64,000 nt of DNA from G016756615 sp050958605 (GTDB lineage: Bacteria > Pseudomonadota > Alphaproteobacteria > Rhizobiales > Rhizobiaceae), in the NCBI RefSeq assembly GCF_050958605.1, contig NZ_JBJHDO010000003.1:535683-599682 (forward strand). The letters are read 5' to 3'. The notes under the pieces are model-generated. The model saw nothing but the letters and a program-made list of their open reading frames with translations, was not told the DNA's origin and did not search any database. Shown here in pieces: positions 18,239 through 26,853 of this stretch (position 1 is its first letter; every line of letters starts with the position of its first letter). The translations under genes were made by a program, and so were the position numbers.

Positions 18239-19813
18239 ATGGCCTTTCCTGCGACCCGTTACGAAACGCTATACGGCGAGCGCGTCGTGCGCTGCTTTCC
18301 GGATCGCCCGGCCTCTCTCGACGCGATGTTCCGTGCGACCATCGAGCGCTCGGCCGAAGAGGTGGCGATCGTGCTCGGTGAAGAACGCATCACCTACCGC
18401 GCTTTTGGCGAGCGGGTGGAAGCGGTTGCGCGCAACCTGGTTGCCCGCGGGCTAAACCCTGGCGACCGCATCGCGCTGCTCCTCGGCAACGGACTCGAGT
18501 TCTTCTACACCTTCATGGCCGCCGCGCGTGCGGGATTGATTTCGGTACCGATGAATACCCGCCAGCGCAGGCCGGAGATCGAATTCGTGCTCAACCAGTG
18601 CCACGCGACGGCGATCGTCTACGCCGCCGAGCACGAGGCCAATCTGCCGGAGCGTGCGGCTGTGCCGTCGCTACGCGAGGTTTTCGTCGTGGGCCACGGT
18701 GCGGGAACCTCATTCAGCGAGCTTCTGGTCGAGTCCGAACCCGTGGATTTTCCCGGCGTTGCCGAGACGGATACGCTCTGCCTGCTTTATACCTCCGGCA
18801 CCACGGGCAAGCCGAAGGGCGCTATGCTGACCCATGTCAGCACCATCCATTCACTGATCCATTTCCAGGCCGCCTGGGGCCTGGGTCGCGGCGAAATCGC
18901 CATGCTTGCGGTGCCGGCCTCGCATGTTACCGGATTGGTGGCGATCATCCTCACCATGATCTATCTCGGCGGCCGCACGGTAGTGATGCCCGCCTTCAAG
19001 GCGCGCAGTTTCCTTGAGCTCGCCGCAGCCGAGAGGATGAGCTACACGCTCATCGTGCCGGCCATGTACAATCTTTGCCTGCTCGACCCCGATTTCCGCG
19101 ACTTCGACCTCTCGGCATGGCGCGTCGCAGGCTTCGGCGGAGCGCCGATGCCTGGTGCCACGATCGAGCGGCTCGCCGAAGCGCTGCCAAACCTGTCGCT
19201 CTGCAACGCCTACGGCTCGACCGAGACCACCTCGCCAGTGACGTTGCTGCCTCCCGGCGACATCGCTAAGAAGCCCAGGTCCGTCGGGAAGATGCTGCCC
19301 TGCGCCGACATCATCGTCGTCGACGACCAGGGACGCGAGGTGCCGCCGGGCGAGTCCGGCGAACTCCTGATCGCCGGCTCCATGGTTGTACCGGGGTACT
19401 GGGACAACGTCGAAGGTAACCGCAACGGCTTCGTCGGGGGCTATTGGGTCTCGGGCGACATCGGCTCGAAGGACGAGGACGGCTATGTCTATGTCTTCGA
19501 TCGCAAGAAGGACATGATCAACCGCGCAGGATTCAAGATCTACTGCATCGAGGTGGAAAGCGTGCTCACTCACCATCCGTCGGTGGTCGAGGCGGCGGTG
19601 GTCGGCATGCCCGACCCGGTGTTGGGCGAGCGCGCGCACGCCTTCATCTTCGCCGACAATCGCCCCTTCGAAGAAGCTGACATCAAGCGGTTCTGCGCCG
19701 AGCGGCTGTCGGACTACAAGGTGCCGGACAGCATCATCAATCTCGGCGAGCCGTTGCCGCGCAATGCCAACGGCAAGATTCTGAAAACCGCGCTTCGTGA
19801 TCTTCTCCCGTAG
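18239..19813 (+). CDS. AMP-forming acyl-CoA synthetase / CoA ligase
   Basis: A 524-residue ANL-superfamily enzyme that activates a carboxylic acid to its CoA thioester with ATP. Motifs in order are the P-loop-like YTSGTTGKPKGAMLTH, NAYGSTETTSP, the hinge region YWVSGDIGSKDEDGYVYVFD, DRKKDMINRAGFKIYCIEVE, and the catalytic lysine K513 in NANGKILK. The length is normal. Last gene of the TRAP operon. The class includes medium-chain, aromatic and OSB-CoA ligases; the sequence alone does not fix the acid. Confidence 0.9.
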   Translation: MAFPATRYETLYGERVVRCFPDRPASLDAMFRATIERSAEEVAIVLGEERITYRAFGERVEAVARNLVARGLNPGDRIALLLGNGLEFFYTFMAAARAGLISVPMNTRQRRPEIEFVLNQCHATAIVYAAEHEANLPERAAVPSLREVFVVGHGAGTSFSELLVESEPVDFPGVAETDTLCLLYTSGTTGKPKGAMLTHVSTIHSLIHFQAAWGLGRGEIAMLAVPASHVTGLVAIILTMIYLGGRTVVMPAFKARSFLELAAAERMSYTLIVPAMYNLCLLDPDFRDFDLSAWRVAGFGGAPMPGATIERLAEALPNLSLCNAYGSTETTSPVTLLPPGDIAKKPRSVGKMLPCADIIVVDDQGREVPPGESGELLIAGSMVVPGYWDNVEGNRNGFVGGYWVSGDIGSKDEDGYVYVFDRKKDMINRAGFKIYCIEVESVLTHHPSVVEAAVVGMPDPVLGERAHAFIFADNRPFEEADIKRFCAERLSDYKVPDSIINLGEPLPRNANGKILKTALRDLLP

Positions 19814-20255
19814 GCTTGCTCGAAATAGCTGTTGTTTTTGCCAAACCGCTGCACACTTTCGAGCGACATGCATTAAACCCGCCACCAATCGGGCATGAAC
19901 CGGCGTCGCTGCGCTGGTTCGCGAACCGGCTGCGAAAGCAAACCCGCTCTGCTCGAAGGGCTCAATCGCCGCACTCGTCAGCATCTTCCTGGCCTCGAAG
20001 CACTCAGAACAGCAGCGCCGCTACCCAAGCGGTCCGGAGCAATGATCGACGCCAGCGGCTGAGCGAACCTCTACTTCCTCAGCTTGCAATCCAGAGTGCA
20101 AGTCGCGCCGGGAGCGCGATCAAGCGTATATGCATTTCCTGAAATGGCCTTTGTCGCGCCGCACGTCGGACACGCTTCGCTCCTAAGAGCGGCTCGGGGT
20201 GATGGAGGGGGCTTGCGGTACCCCAATCAAAAGACCACGGAGGAGTGGAAACCGC
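19814..20255. other. intergenic region after the TRAP operon
   Basis: About 440 bases without a supportable gene. No clear terminator follows the CoA ligase. The last bases contain a GGAGGAG site used by the CAP gene at 20256. Confidence 0.5.
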
Positions 20256-21443
20256 ATGCCGCAACACAGTGCAAACGAACAATACCTGCTTGAACTCGTC
20301 AATGCAGAACGGGCCAAGGCGAAGGCGCAGCCACTGGCCTTCGACAATGATTTGAGCGAGGCCGCGGGCGGACACAGCCGCTGGATGCTCGCAACCGACA
20401 CCTTCTCCCATACCGGATCGGACGGATCAAACTCCACGGAGCGCATGAAGGCTGCCGGCTATGGATTCTCCGGGAGCTGGGCAACGGGTGAAAACATCGC
20501 CTGGGCGACCACCAGAGCACCTACGGGCCATCAGGACGAGGTGATGCTGCTCCACACGAACCTGATGAACTCGTCTGGTCATCGCGCGAACCTTCTCAAT
20601 CCCAATTTCCGTGAAATCGGACTCGGTTTCGAAGTGGGCGACTATCGCGGCCGGCCGAGCGCTTTCGCCACCGAGGATTTCGCGAAGTCCGGTTCCGACC
20701 TTTTCCTGACGGGGGTAGCGTTCGACGACCGGGACGGTGATCGTTTTTACGATCCGGGAGAGGGTCTGAAAGATATTACAGTGACAGCCAGCAACTCGGC
20801 CGGCACGTTCAAGACCGCTACGATGGATGCCGGCGGCTACGACCTGGCGCTGGAGCCTGGCACCTATACAGTCACATTCTCGGGACCCGATATCGCGACC
20901 TCCAGCCAGACTGTCACCATCAGCACCCAAAACATCAAGCAGGACCTGGTCGATCCCGTACCAAAGGCTTCGGCAGCCGCAAAGGCCGCACAGGAGACGG
21001 CACAGGAGGCCGTGCCTGGAACAGCGCCGGATGCCACGTCTGGGTCGGAGCCGGCACCCATCGCCAACGCTATACCGGAGAGCGACGGGCCAAGTGCCGC
21101 GACCGCGGCGTGGCTTGCCCGGTTCCTCGGACATGACAACGGCGGCGATGCAAGCAACGACCACTTGCCGAGCTTCGAACAGGCCGAGGCTGCCGGTCCT
21201 ACCGCGCCGGACGGTGGCCCATTGCGCTTCAAATGGTCTGGGGAGGCTCCCTCCGACGCGGAAGAACTATCCGATCTGGCAGGACACGGGGGCTTCGACC
21301 CGAATGATGATGCGAGCACCATGCCAGACGATGGCATCCTTGACGATGCATCGTGGGATATTCCGGCCGTCGACGCCGCCTTGGCCAAAATCCTCGCCCA
21401 GGCGGCACATACTGCGACGTTCCATTCCGATCAGTTGATCTGA
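20256..21443 (+). CDS. CAP-domain (SCP/PR-1-like) protein with B-type domain
   Basis: A 395-residue protein. Residues ~8-145 form a CAP domain (LLELVNAERAKA, HSRWMLATDTFSHTG, GENIAWA, SSGHRANLLNPNFREIGLG). A Cna-B/SdrD-like beta domain follows at ~155-230 (GVAFDDRDGDRFYDPGEG, then GGYDLALEPGTYTVTF). The last ~165 residues are acidic, Ala/Asp-rich and disordered, ending in AHTATFHSDQLI. There is no signal peptide at the ATG at 20256, which has GGAGGAG ten bases upstream. An acidic C-terminal tail without an N-terminal signal suggests type I secretion; that is inference. Confidence 0.8.
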   Translation: MPQHSANEQYLLELVNAERAKAKAQPLAFDNDLSEAAGGHSRWMLATDTFSHTGSDGSNSTERMKAAGYGFSGSWATGENIAWATTRAPTGHQDEVMLLHTNLMNSSGHRANLLNPNFREIGLGFEVGDYRGRPSAFATEDFAKSGSDLFLTGVAFDDRDGDRFYDPGEGLKDITVTASNSAGTFKTATMDAGGYDLALEPGTYTVTFSGPDIATSSQTVTISTQNIKQDLVDPVPKASAAAKAAQETAQEAVPGTAPDATSGSEPAPIANAIPESDGPSAATAAWLARFLGHDNGGDASNDHLPSFEQAEAAGPTAPDGGPLRFKWSGEAPSDAEELSDLAGHGGFDPNDDASTMPDDGILDDASWDIPAVDAALAKILAQAAHTATFHSDQLI

Positions 21444-21696
21444 TCGACTGCCGATTGGTAGCCGAAGTGCCGGCGGCACCGAAAATCACCAGCCCGGCGC
21501 CTACATCCCCAAGCCGATGCGCATGGCAGCAGCGGAATTTGGCGTCGCCGCTTCGATCGAATCGGCGACGCGACGGTTCTTCGCCCATCCGAGAGCCAGG
21601 ATGTTCCTCATTCAGAAGGGGCGTGGTCACCAAGGCCAAGACTTATGTTATGGCACGAGCAACAAGCGTCGATCTCGGCATGTCGCTCTCCCCCAA

Positions 21697-22164
21697 TCAC
21701 AGCGTCCTCGCCACCGCTTCGAGCTGATCCGCACATTGGCCCCAGCCCTCATGGAAACCCATCTTCTCATGGGTCTCCTTGTCCTCGACCGTCCAATGAA
21801 GGGCGCGCGCCACGTAGCGCGTTTTGCCGTCCTCGTCCGCGAAGGTCAAAACGGCAGTGAAGAAAGCTTTCTCCGATGGCTGCCAGGCAGTTGTATAAGC
21901 GTCCGTGAACACCAGCCGCTCATTCGGTACGACCTCCAGGTAGATGCCCTGGTTCGGATATTCGTTTCCGTCGGGGTCACGCATGACGACAAAGCTGGTG
22001 CCACCCGGCCGAACGTCCAGTTCGGCCCGCGGCGTCGTCCAAGGCTTTGGCGCGAACCATTGCTTGAGAATGTCTGCTTCCGTCCACGCGCGGTAGACCT
22101 TCTCGCGCGGGGCATCGATCAGGCGGGAAAGGACCAGTTCGCGATCTGAAGTCTGGGCAACCAT
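21697..22164 (-). CDS. SRPBCC / AHSA1-family protein
   Basis: A 155-residue START-like protein. Family features are the opening LVLSRLIDAPREKVYRAWTEAD, KQWFAPKPW, ELDVRPGG and the closing HEGWGQCADQLEAV. These proteins bind hydrophobic ligands in a deep cavity; many are encoded beside ArsR regulators, but none is present here. The second of two adjacent ATGs (22164) is chosen, six bases after GAGGAG. It lies about 100 bases downstream of the ParB-like gene on the same strand. Confidence 0.87.
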   Translation of the reverse strand: MVAQTSDRELVLSRLIDAPREKVYRAWTEADILKQWFAPKPWTTPRAELDVRPGGTSFVVMRDPDGNEYPNQGIYLEVVPNERLVFTDAYTTAWQPSEKAFFTAVLTFADEDGKTRYVARALHWTVEDKETHEKMGFHEGWGQCADQLEAVARTL

Positions 22165-22266
22165 CATCGTCTCCTCGTTGATTTCATTCAATCGTACGTC
22201 GTGCGACCAACTCCGGAATCGACAGGCCAAGCAGATTTTTTGTGCGCGTTCTGGCCCTGCCTGCGC

Positions 22267-22515
22267 TCAGTGCTTTCGCGCCTGCACGAGATAGGCTTCG
22301 ATCGTGTCCTCCCCGAGCCACTTGGCCGCCTCGAGCCGATGCAGCCCTTCGACCAGAACATAGCGCTTGTCGTCGGCACGCACCTGGATCGGCGTCTTCA
22401 TGCCGTTTTCGAGGATGTCCTCGGCGAGCAGCCGAACTGTCTCCGGATGCAACGTTTTTCGCCGCGCCGCCGGCACATAGATGTCGGCGATCCTGACTTT
22501 CTGCACGCGCAGCAT
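22267..22515 (-). CDS. stand-alone ParB/sulfiredoxin-fold protein
   Basis: An 82-residue protein that is just one ParB N-terminal-like domain: VQKVRIADIYVP, LLAEDILENGMKTPIQVRAD and the signature LVEGLHRLEAAKWLGEDTIEAYLV. The GLHRLEA motif corresponds to the phosphate-binding GxxR-type loop of ParB/Srx folds. No DNA-binding helix-turn-helix follows, so it is not a partition ParB. A GAGGAG site precedes the ATG by nine bases. Function unknown; related small proteins bind nucleotides or act as nucleases. Confidence 0.8.
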   Translation of the reverse strand: MLRVQKVRIADIYVPAARRKTLHPETVRLLAEDILENGMKTPIQVRADDKRYVLVEGLHRLEAAKWLGEDTIEAYLVQARKH

Positions 22516-22572
22516 AGGTCTGTTCTCCTCGTTCAGCCTCTTCTTGCCGCAAGAAAAAGCCCGGCAATCTTG

Positions 22573-23835
22573 TCAGGAGTGCCTCTGCCTCAACATCGAT
22601 ACAACGCGCATGACGGCCCCGATCGTTTCCTCGATCTCCTCGGCCGTGTTGTAGTGAGCGATGCCGATGCGCACCACCCCCTTGTCGGCGGCAATGCCGA
22701 GCTGATGCACGATCTCCCAGGCGTAGTTGTGGCCGGACCAGACGAAAATATTGCCGTCAGCCAGCCCGCGCGCGATCTCGTCAGGCGCCACGCCGTCTAC
22801 CGTGAAGGAAACGGTCGGAACGCGTTCATCGATGCGGCGCGGATCGGTGATGCCATGGATCGTCAAGCCAGGTACAGCCGAAAGTCCGTCGATCAGCCGC
22901 CGCGCCAGCCCGGCTTCGTAGGCGATCGACGCCTCGAATGCGGCCGCGATCTTCTCCCGGCGGGAACCGGTAGCGCCGAAACGCTCGCCGAGCTCCTGGA
23001 AATATGCGATGGCGGCGGAAAGCCCCGCCATGAGCTCGATTTGCGGTGTTCCCAGTTCGAAACGTTCAGGCAGGTCATTGGACGAGCACCGGCATTTGTA
23101 GGGGACGAGCGTGTCGATCAAGGCCCGTCGCCCCCATAGAATGCCCATGTGGGGACCGAAGAACTTATATGCCGAGCAGGCGAGAAAATCGCAGCCGAGC
23201 GCCTGGACGTCGACAAGGCCGTGCGGCGCGAACTGCACGGCGTCGACATAGACCATGGCGCCAGCCGCTTTGGCGCGCGCTGTCAATTCCTTCACACGGT
23301 TGATGGAACCGGTCAGGTTGCTGGCATAGTTGAGGGCAACCAGCTTCGTCCGTTCCGACAGCAGAGCCGACAGCGCATTTTCCTCGACTTGCCAGCTCTG
23401 CTGGTCGAAGGGAAGGAAACGCACGGTCAGTCCACGATCCTCGGCAAGCTGTAGCCAGGGCGAAACATTGCCTTCATGATCCATGCGCGTCACGATGATT
23501 TCGTCGCCCGCCGTCCAATGCCGCCCGACCGTTCGCGACATGTGGTAGGTGAGCGTCGTCATATTGGCGCCGATGATGATCTCCTCGCTGCTCGAGGCGC
23601 CCAGGAAATCGGCGGCCGCCTCATGCGCGGCTTCTACAATTCGTTGCGCGGCCAGCGTCGTGGCAAAGAAGCCGCCGAGATTGGCATTGGTTTCGAGAAG
23701 GCAACGGACGACAGCATCAGCCACCGAACGCGGCACCTGCGTTCCCGCCGGATTGTCGAGGTAGATGCGTCTTCGGCCCCCGTCCCTGATGGCGAGCGCC
23801 GGGAATTCGTTTCGCTGCGCGTCGATCGGAAACAT
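22573..23835 (-). CDS. cysteine desulfurase-like class V aminotransferase
   Basis: A 420-residue fold-type I PLP enzyme resembling the cysteine-desulfurase-like subgroup. The PLP lysine is in FLACSAYKFFGPHMG, and other class V motifs are YLDNPAGTQVP, MDHEGNVSPWL and VDAVQFAPHG. I see no mobile-loop cysteine in the position used by IscS, so desulfurase activity is uncertain. The ATG at 23835 has GGGAGGAG upstream. It is 26 bases downstream of the aldo/keto reductase and probably shares its transcript. Confidence 0.85.
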   Translation of the reverse strand: MFPIDAQRNEFPALAIRDGGRRRIYLDNPAGTQVPRSVADAVVRCLLETNANLGGFFATTLAAQRIVEAAHEAAADFLGASSSEEIIIGANMTTLTYHMSRTVGRHWTAGDEIIVTRMDHEGNVSPWLQLAEDRGLTVRFLPFDQQSWQVEENALSALLSERTKLVALNYASNLTGSINRVKELTARAKAAGAMVYVDAVQFAPHGLVDVQALGCDFLACSAYKFFGPHMGILWGRRALIDTLVPYKCRCSSNDLPERFELGTPQIELMAGLSAAIAYFQELGERFGATGSRREKIAAAFEASIAYEAGLARRLIDGLSAVPGLTIHGITDPRRIDERVPTVSFTVDGVAPDEIARGLADGNIFVWSGHNYAWEIVHQLGIAADKGVVRIGIAHYNTAEEIEETIGAVMRVVSMLRQRHS

Positions 23836-23861
23836 CCTGGGCTCCTCCCCCGCTCTCTCGG

Positions 23862-24914
23862 CTACGGACAGGGATTGCCGACCCGCTGATGGACTGCATC
23901 GACCGACTTCTGCATCTCCTCCGTCCATTTCACCTCGATCGATGCCAAGGCTGTGTGCAGCTGCGGGATCGACGTCGCACCGATGATGTTCGAAATGACG
24001 AAGGGACGATTGATGACAAAGGCGTTGGCGAAAAGCGCCGGCTCCATGCCGAACTTCCGCGCAAGCGTATTGTATTCCAGAAGCGCTTCGGCCGCATTGG
24101 GTGTCTCGTAACGCTGCCCCCGATTGAAGAGCGTGGAGCGGGCGCCGACGGGACGCGCGCCGTGATCGTATTTTCCGGTGAGATAGCCTTGTGCCAGCGG
24201 CGAATAAGCGAGCAAGCTCACCTGCTCCCGGTCGCAGACTTCGGCCAGGTTGACCTCAAAGGTCCGGTTCACGAGATTGTAGGCGTTCTGCAGCGAGATC
24301 GGACGCGGCCCAGCCCCTCTCTCGCTTTCGAACACGAAGCGCATCACGCCCCAGGCGCTTTCGTTGGATAGACCCATGTGCCGGATCTTGCCTGCCTTCA
24401 CGAGTTCGTTGAAGACAGCGAGGATCTCGGCAATCGGCGTCTCGTCGGCATCGCGCGGTGCCGGCCACGCACCAACACGCGTCGGGTTGGCGCCCCATGG
24501 GATCTGCCGCTCGGGCCAGTGTATCTGGTAGAGATCGATGTAGTCGGTCTGAAGTCGGGCGAGCGATTTGTCGACCGCGTCGAATATATCGGCACGCACC
24601 AGCTTCGATGGCCGCCCGCCGCGGAACCAGTCGTTGGCCGTGCGGCCAACGACTTTCGTTGCCAGCACCACGCGGTCGCGATTGGCGCGTGCCTTCATCC
24701 AACCGCCGACGATCCGTTCCGTGCTGCCCTGCGTTTCGGGCTTCGGCGGTATGGAGTAGAGTTCGGCCGTATCAAGGAAATTCACGCCATGCTCGAAGGC
24801 GAGGTCCATCTGCGCATGAGCCTCGGCCTCCGTATTCTGCTGGCCCCACGTCATCGTGCCCAGGCAGATAGCGGACACATGAAGGTCGGTCCGTCCCAGG
24901 CGGCGCTTTTGCAT
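23862..24914 (-). CDS. aldo/keto reductase (Tas-like)
   Basis: A 350-residue TIM-barrel NADPH-dependent oxidoreductase. The catalytic tetrad residues are visible in FLDTAELY (Asp, Tyr), LATKV (Lys) and YQIHWP (His). The loop GANPTRVGAWPAPRDAD and overall length match Tas-type AKRs. The ATG at 24914 follows GGAG by six bases and is preferred over one four codons earlier. It lies just upstream of the class V aminotransferase. Confidence 0.9.
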   Translation of the reverse strand: MQKRRLGRTDLHVSAICLGTMTWGQQNTEAEAHAQMDLAFEHGVNFLDTAELYSIPPKPETQGSTERIVGGWMKARANRDRVVLATKVVGRTANDWFRGGRPSKLVRADIFDAVDKSLARLQTDYIDLYQIHWPERQIPWGANPTRVGAWPAPRDADETPIAEILAVFNELVKAGKIRHMGLSNESAWGVMRFVFESERGAGPRPISLQNAYNLVNRTFEVNLAEVCDREQVSLLAYSPLAQGYLTGKYDHGARPVGARSTLFNRGQRYETPNAAEALLEYNTLARKFGMEPALFANAFVINRPFVISNIIGATSIPQLHTALASIEVKWTEEMQKSVDAVHQRVGNPCP

Positions 24915-25036
24915 CGACAGCTCCATTGATCTGCGGCCGAGCGGCCAAGTCGTTCGAGTCGGGGGGCTAACGGACAGAACCCGCCCGTTTTTTGTTTACG
25001 AATTGCGATGGCCGGTGTTTCGATGCACGCCTGCTA

Positions 25037-25285
25037 TCAGCTCACCAGCGCCAGAGTCGAAGCGATCGCCATCAGCGTCGCGACAGCAATAAGGACGCCG
25101 TAGATGCGTGGGCGGTCGAACAGCATGGCATGGCCCGCAATCCATCCAGCCGTGGCGGAACCCAAGGCAAACAGGAATCCGGTACGGTTGCCGAAGCCGA
25201 TCGTGGCTCCCATCAGCCCGCCGACGATCACCGCTCCGAAAACGATTATCACCGCGATAGCGTATTTTTCGTAGTTGTCTTCCAT
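25037..25285 (-). CDS. small integral membrane protein
   Basis: An 82-residue protein made almost wholly of three hydrophobic helices (about 9-29, 35-53 and 60-80) after a short charged N-terminus MEDNYEKY. AAGAGGA precedes the ATG at 25285. Gly-rich helices (VGGLMGATIGFG) suggest close packing or oligomerisation. No family recognised. Confidence 0.6.
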   Translation of the reverse strand: MEDNYEKYAIAVIIVFGAVIVGGLMGATIGFGNRTGFLFALGSATAGWIAGHAMLFDRPRIYGVLIAVATLMAIASTLALVS

Positions 25286-25492
25286 TCGGATCCTCTTGCG
25301 ATCGTCCAGCTTGGCCGGCTCCGGCCCGGCGCGGCGAGTCGTTCGTCGCGCACGACAAAACCCGTCCCACGGCCTTGTGTCAAATTCGGGTGAGGAGAGC
25401 CTCACATGCTCAGCTTTGCACGGTTAGCGGATGCGAAGCCAGCCCGCGCGGGCTGGCGACCACGAAAAGTTCCCGAGCGTGGCAGCGAAGCC

Positions 25493-25963
25493 TCAGCGAG
25501 GCTTGCGGCCGGCACGGCGGCGTGCATCGTCTATGAGCATATTGGCGACCTGCATGCGCACCATGGCCCGCTGGCGCAGGTGCGGAGCCACTCGATCGGG
25601 GTGGTTCTTGAAGGCAAAGGCACGCCGGATCCGGGCAAGCTCGGCGGCGTTGCTCGAGGCCTTCAGCCCAAGCTCCCGCAAGATAGCCTCGGGCTCCACA
25701 GGCGGAAGATCGGCGGACTCTATCGAGCTGGCGGCTGCTTCGAACAGCGCATCGACCCTTTCGTCGGAACTCCCCGACGTTGCGGAATATTCCGATACAA
25801 CCTTGTCGTCGGCGACCTTGATGCGGCCCGACAGGAGTTCCTCGGCTACGGCAAGATAGTCGAAGGATACGGCTGGGCGAGGCACGCCATGGTCTTCCAT
25901 GCGGGCTTCGACCAGCAACTCGTCAAGCAGCGAGGCGAAGTCCCGGCCCGTTCCTGCACCCAC
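25493..25963 (-). CDS. J-domain-like protein
   Basis: A 156-residue soluble protein. Its C-terminal ~65 residues resemble a J domain: ILRELGLKASSNAAELARIRRAFAF, then the HPD tripeptide in KNHPDRV, then a helix RAMVRMQVANMLIDDARRR. HPD is the Hsp70-stimulating motif. The N-terminal ~90 residues are acidic and unassigned. The GTG at 25963 is chosen because GGAGG stands seven bases upstream; the frame extends further without a site. It is probably a non-canonical DnaK co-chaperone with a private client. The HPD is seen; the role is inferred. Confidence 0.65.
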   Translation of the reverse strand: MGAGTGRDFASLLDELLVEARMEDHGVPRPAVSFDYLAVAEELLSGRIKVADDKVVSEYSATSGSSDERVDALFEAAASSIESADLPPVEPEAILRELGLKASSNAAELARIRRAFAFKNHPDRVAPHLRQRAMVRMQVANMLIDDARRRAGRKPR

Positions 25964-26041
25964 GATTGTTCCTCCGACCCTGGACCCGCGCGGCGATTGC
26001 CGCTTTTCCAGCACCCTAGGGTCGGCGCGTTAAAAATCACT

Positions 26042-26323
26042 TCAACCCCAGACAATCACCGGCTTGTCGCGGAAGGCAAATCGTTCCAGATGATTGCCGA
26101 TGACCTCCTTCATCCGCTCGAGGTCGGCGTCGGTCTGGGCGGCCACCGTCATGGCGAGCAGATTGCCTTGCGCTTTGAGCGTGCATTTGCCCATGGGAAA
26201 TGTGATCGTACCCGCCTCGGGTGAGAACTCGGCCGGCACCTTGTGGGCAAAATGCTTGCAGAGCTGCTGCAGATAGCGGCTCGCCATTTCCGTCGTGACA
26301 TTTGCGGTCGACTGATAGCTCAT
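26042..26323 (-). CDS. DUF2218 family protein
   Basis: A 93-residue cytoplasmic protein matching DUF2218: SRYLQQLCKHFAHKVPAEF, GTITFPMGKCTLKA, then AQTDADLERMKEVIGNHLERFAFRD. The ATG at 26323 has AAGGAAAA upstream. Members often sit near iron or siderophore uptake genes, but none is seen here. Function unknown. Confidence 0.85.
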   Translation of the reverse strand: MSYQSTANVTTEMASRYLQQLCKHFAHKVPAEFSPEAGTITFPMGKCTLKAQGNLLAMTVAAQTDADLERMKEVIGNHLERFAFRDKPVIVWG

Positions 26324-26617
26324 TTCGTTTTCCTTTTGTCTTGTCCGCAAAATCGGCACTGACGGTGGCTTTCACAAGGGGGCCGGCTCGTGTCATCCAT
26401 GCGAAAGCGCGTCACCGTCGCGCGCATGGCAGCCATGTCCATGCTGCACTGCACAAATTCTCAGAATCAGTGTAGAAGTCCTAGCATGAGGCTGGGATCG
26501 CAGTCGTAATCCGCAAGCGGCTCCCGTTGTTCCAGCCCGCAATGCTCTAGCACCGAAATTAGCTCGCGGCCGGATTTGCCTCCGGGATCCGATGCCGCGC
26601 TCAAGGTTTTTGCAACA

Positions 26618-26770
26618 ATGGGATTCTTCACAGAGATGTTCGTCCGTCCGAAACGGCTGGATCACCAGAATTTCTGCACGGCGATGGCCGTGCTTAATGC
26701 AATGGGCAAGGCCGATCGGGCAGAGATCGGCATCAAACCGGCCGACTTTCCACGCATCGCTCGCCGCTGA
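26618..26770 (+). CDS. small basic protein, possibly DUF1127-like
   Basis: A 50-residue frame with a tail KADRAEIGIKPADFPRIARR that resembles the end of DUF1127 proteins (a short basic helix with an RAEI-like motif). The ribosome site is weak (AAGG ten bases before the ATG). It is isolated on the plus strand and is followed at once by a hairpin at 26769-26810 that could terminate it. Moderate to low confidence that it is expressed. Confidence 0.45.
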   Translation: MGFFTEMFVRPKRLDHQNFCTAMAVLNAMGKADRAEIGIKPADFPRIARR

Positions 26771-26852
26771 AGCAGGTTTGCGTGGCTTGGCCCACGCTTC
26801 ACCTGCTTAGCCTTGCCGGAAAATTAGCAGACACTTTTCCGAATCTGCTTAG
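26769..26852. repeat. left composite palindromic repeat beside the DUF1993 gene
   Basis: Two blocks. Block 1 (26769-26810) is an imperfect hairpin with arms AAGCAGGT..GCGTGG and CCACGC..ACCTGCTT. Block 2 (26812-26852) contains the inverted pair CGGAAAA/TTTTCCG and ends in AATCTGCTTAG. Block 2 is an inverted relative of 27393-27434 on the far side of the DUF1993 gene, sharing CTTG-CGGAAA-GACAC-TTTCCG-AATCTGCTTAG. Confidence 0.75.
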
Positions 26853-26853
26853 G

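Noticed and set aside
18851..19984. A 377-codon minus-strand frame opposite the CoA ligase
   Set aside because: The ligase shows all ANL motifs to its catalytic lysine; the opposite frame shows no domain.
22201..23139. A 312-codon plus-strand frame opposite the ParB-like and aminotransferase genes
   Set aside because: It crosses two well-supported genes and has no ribosome site or recognisable domain.
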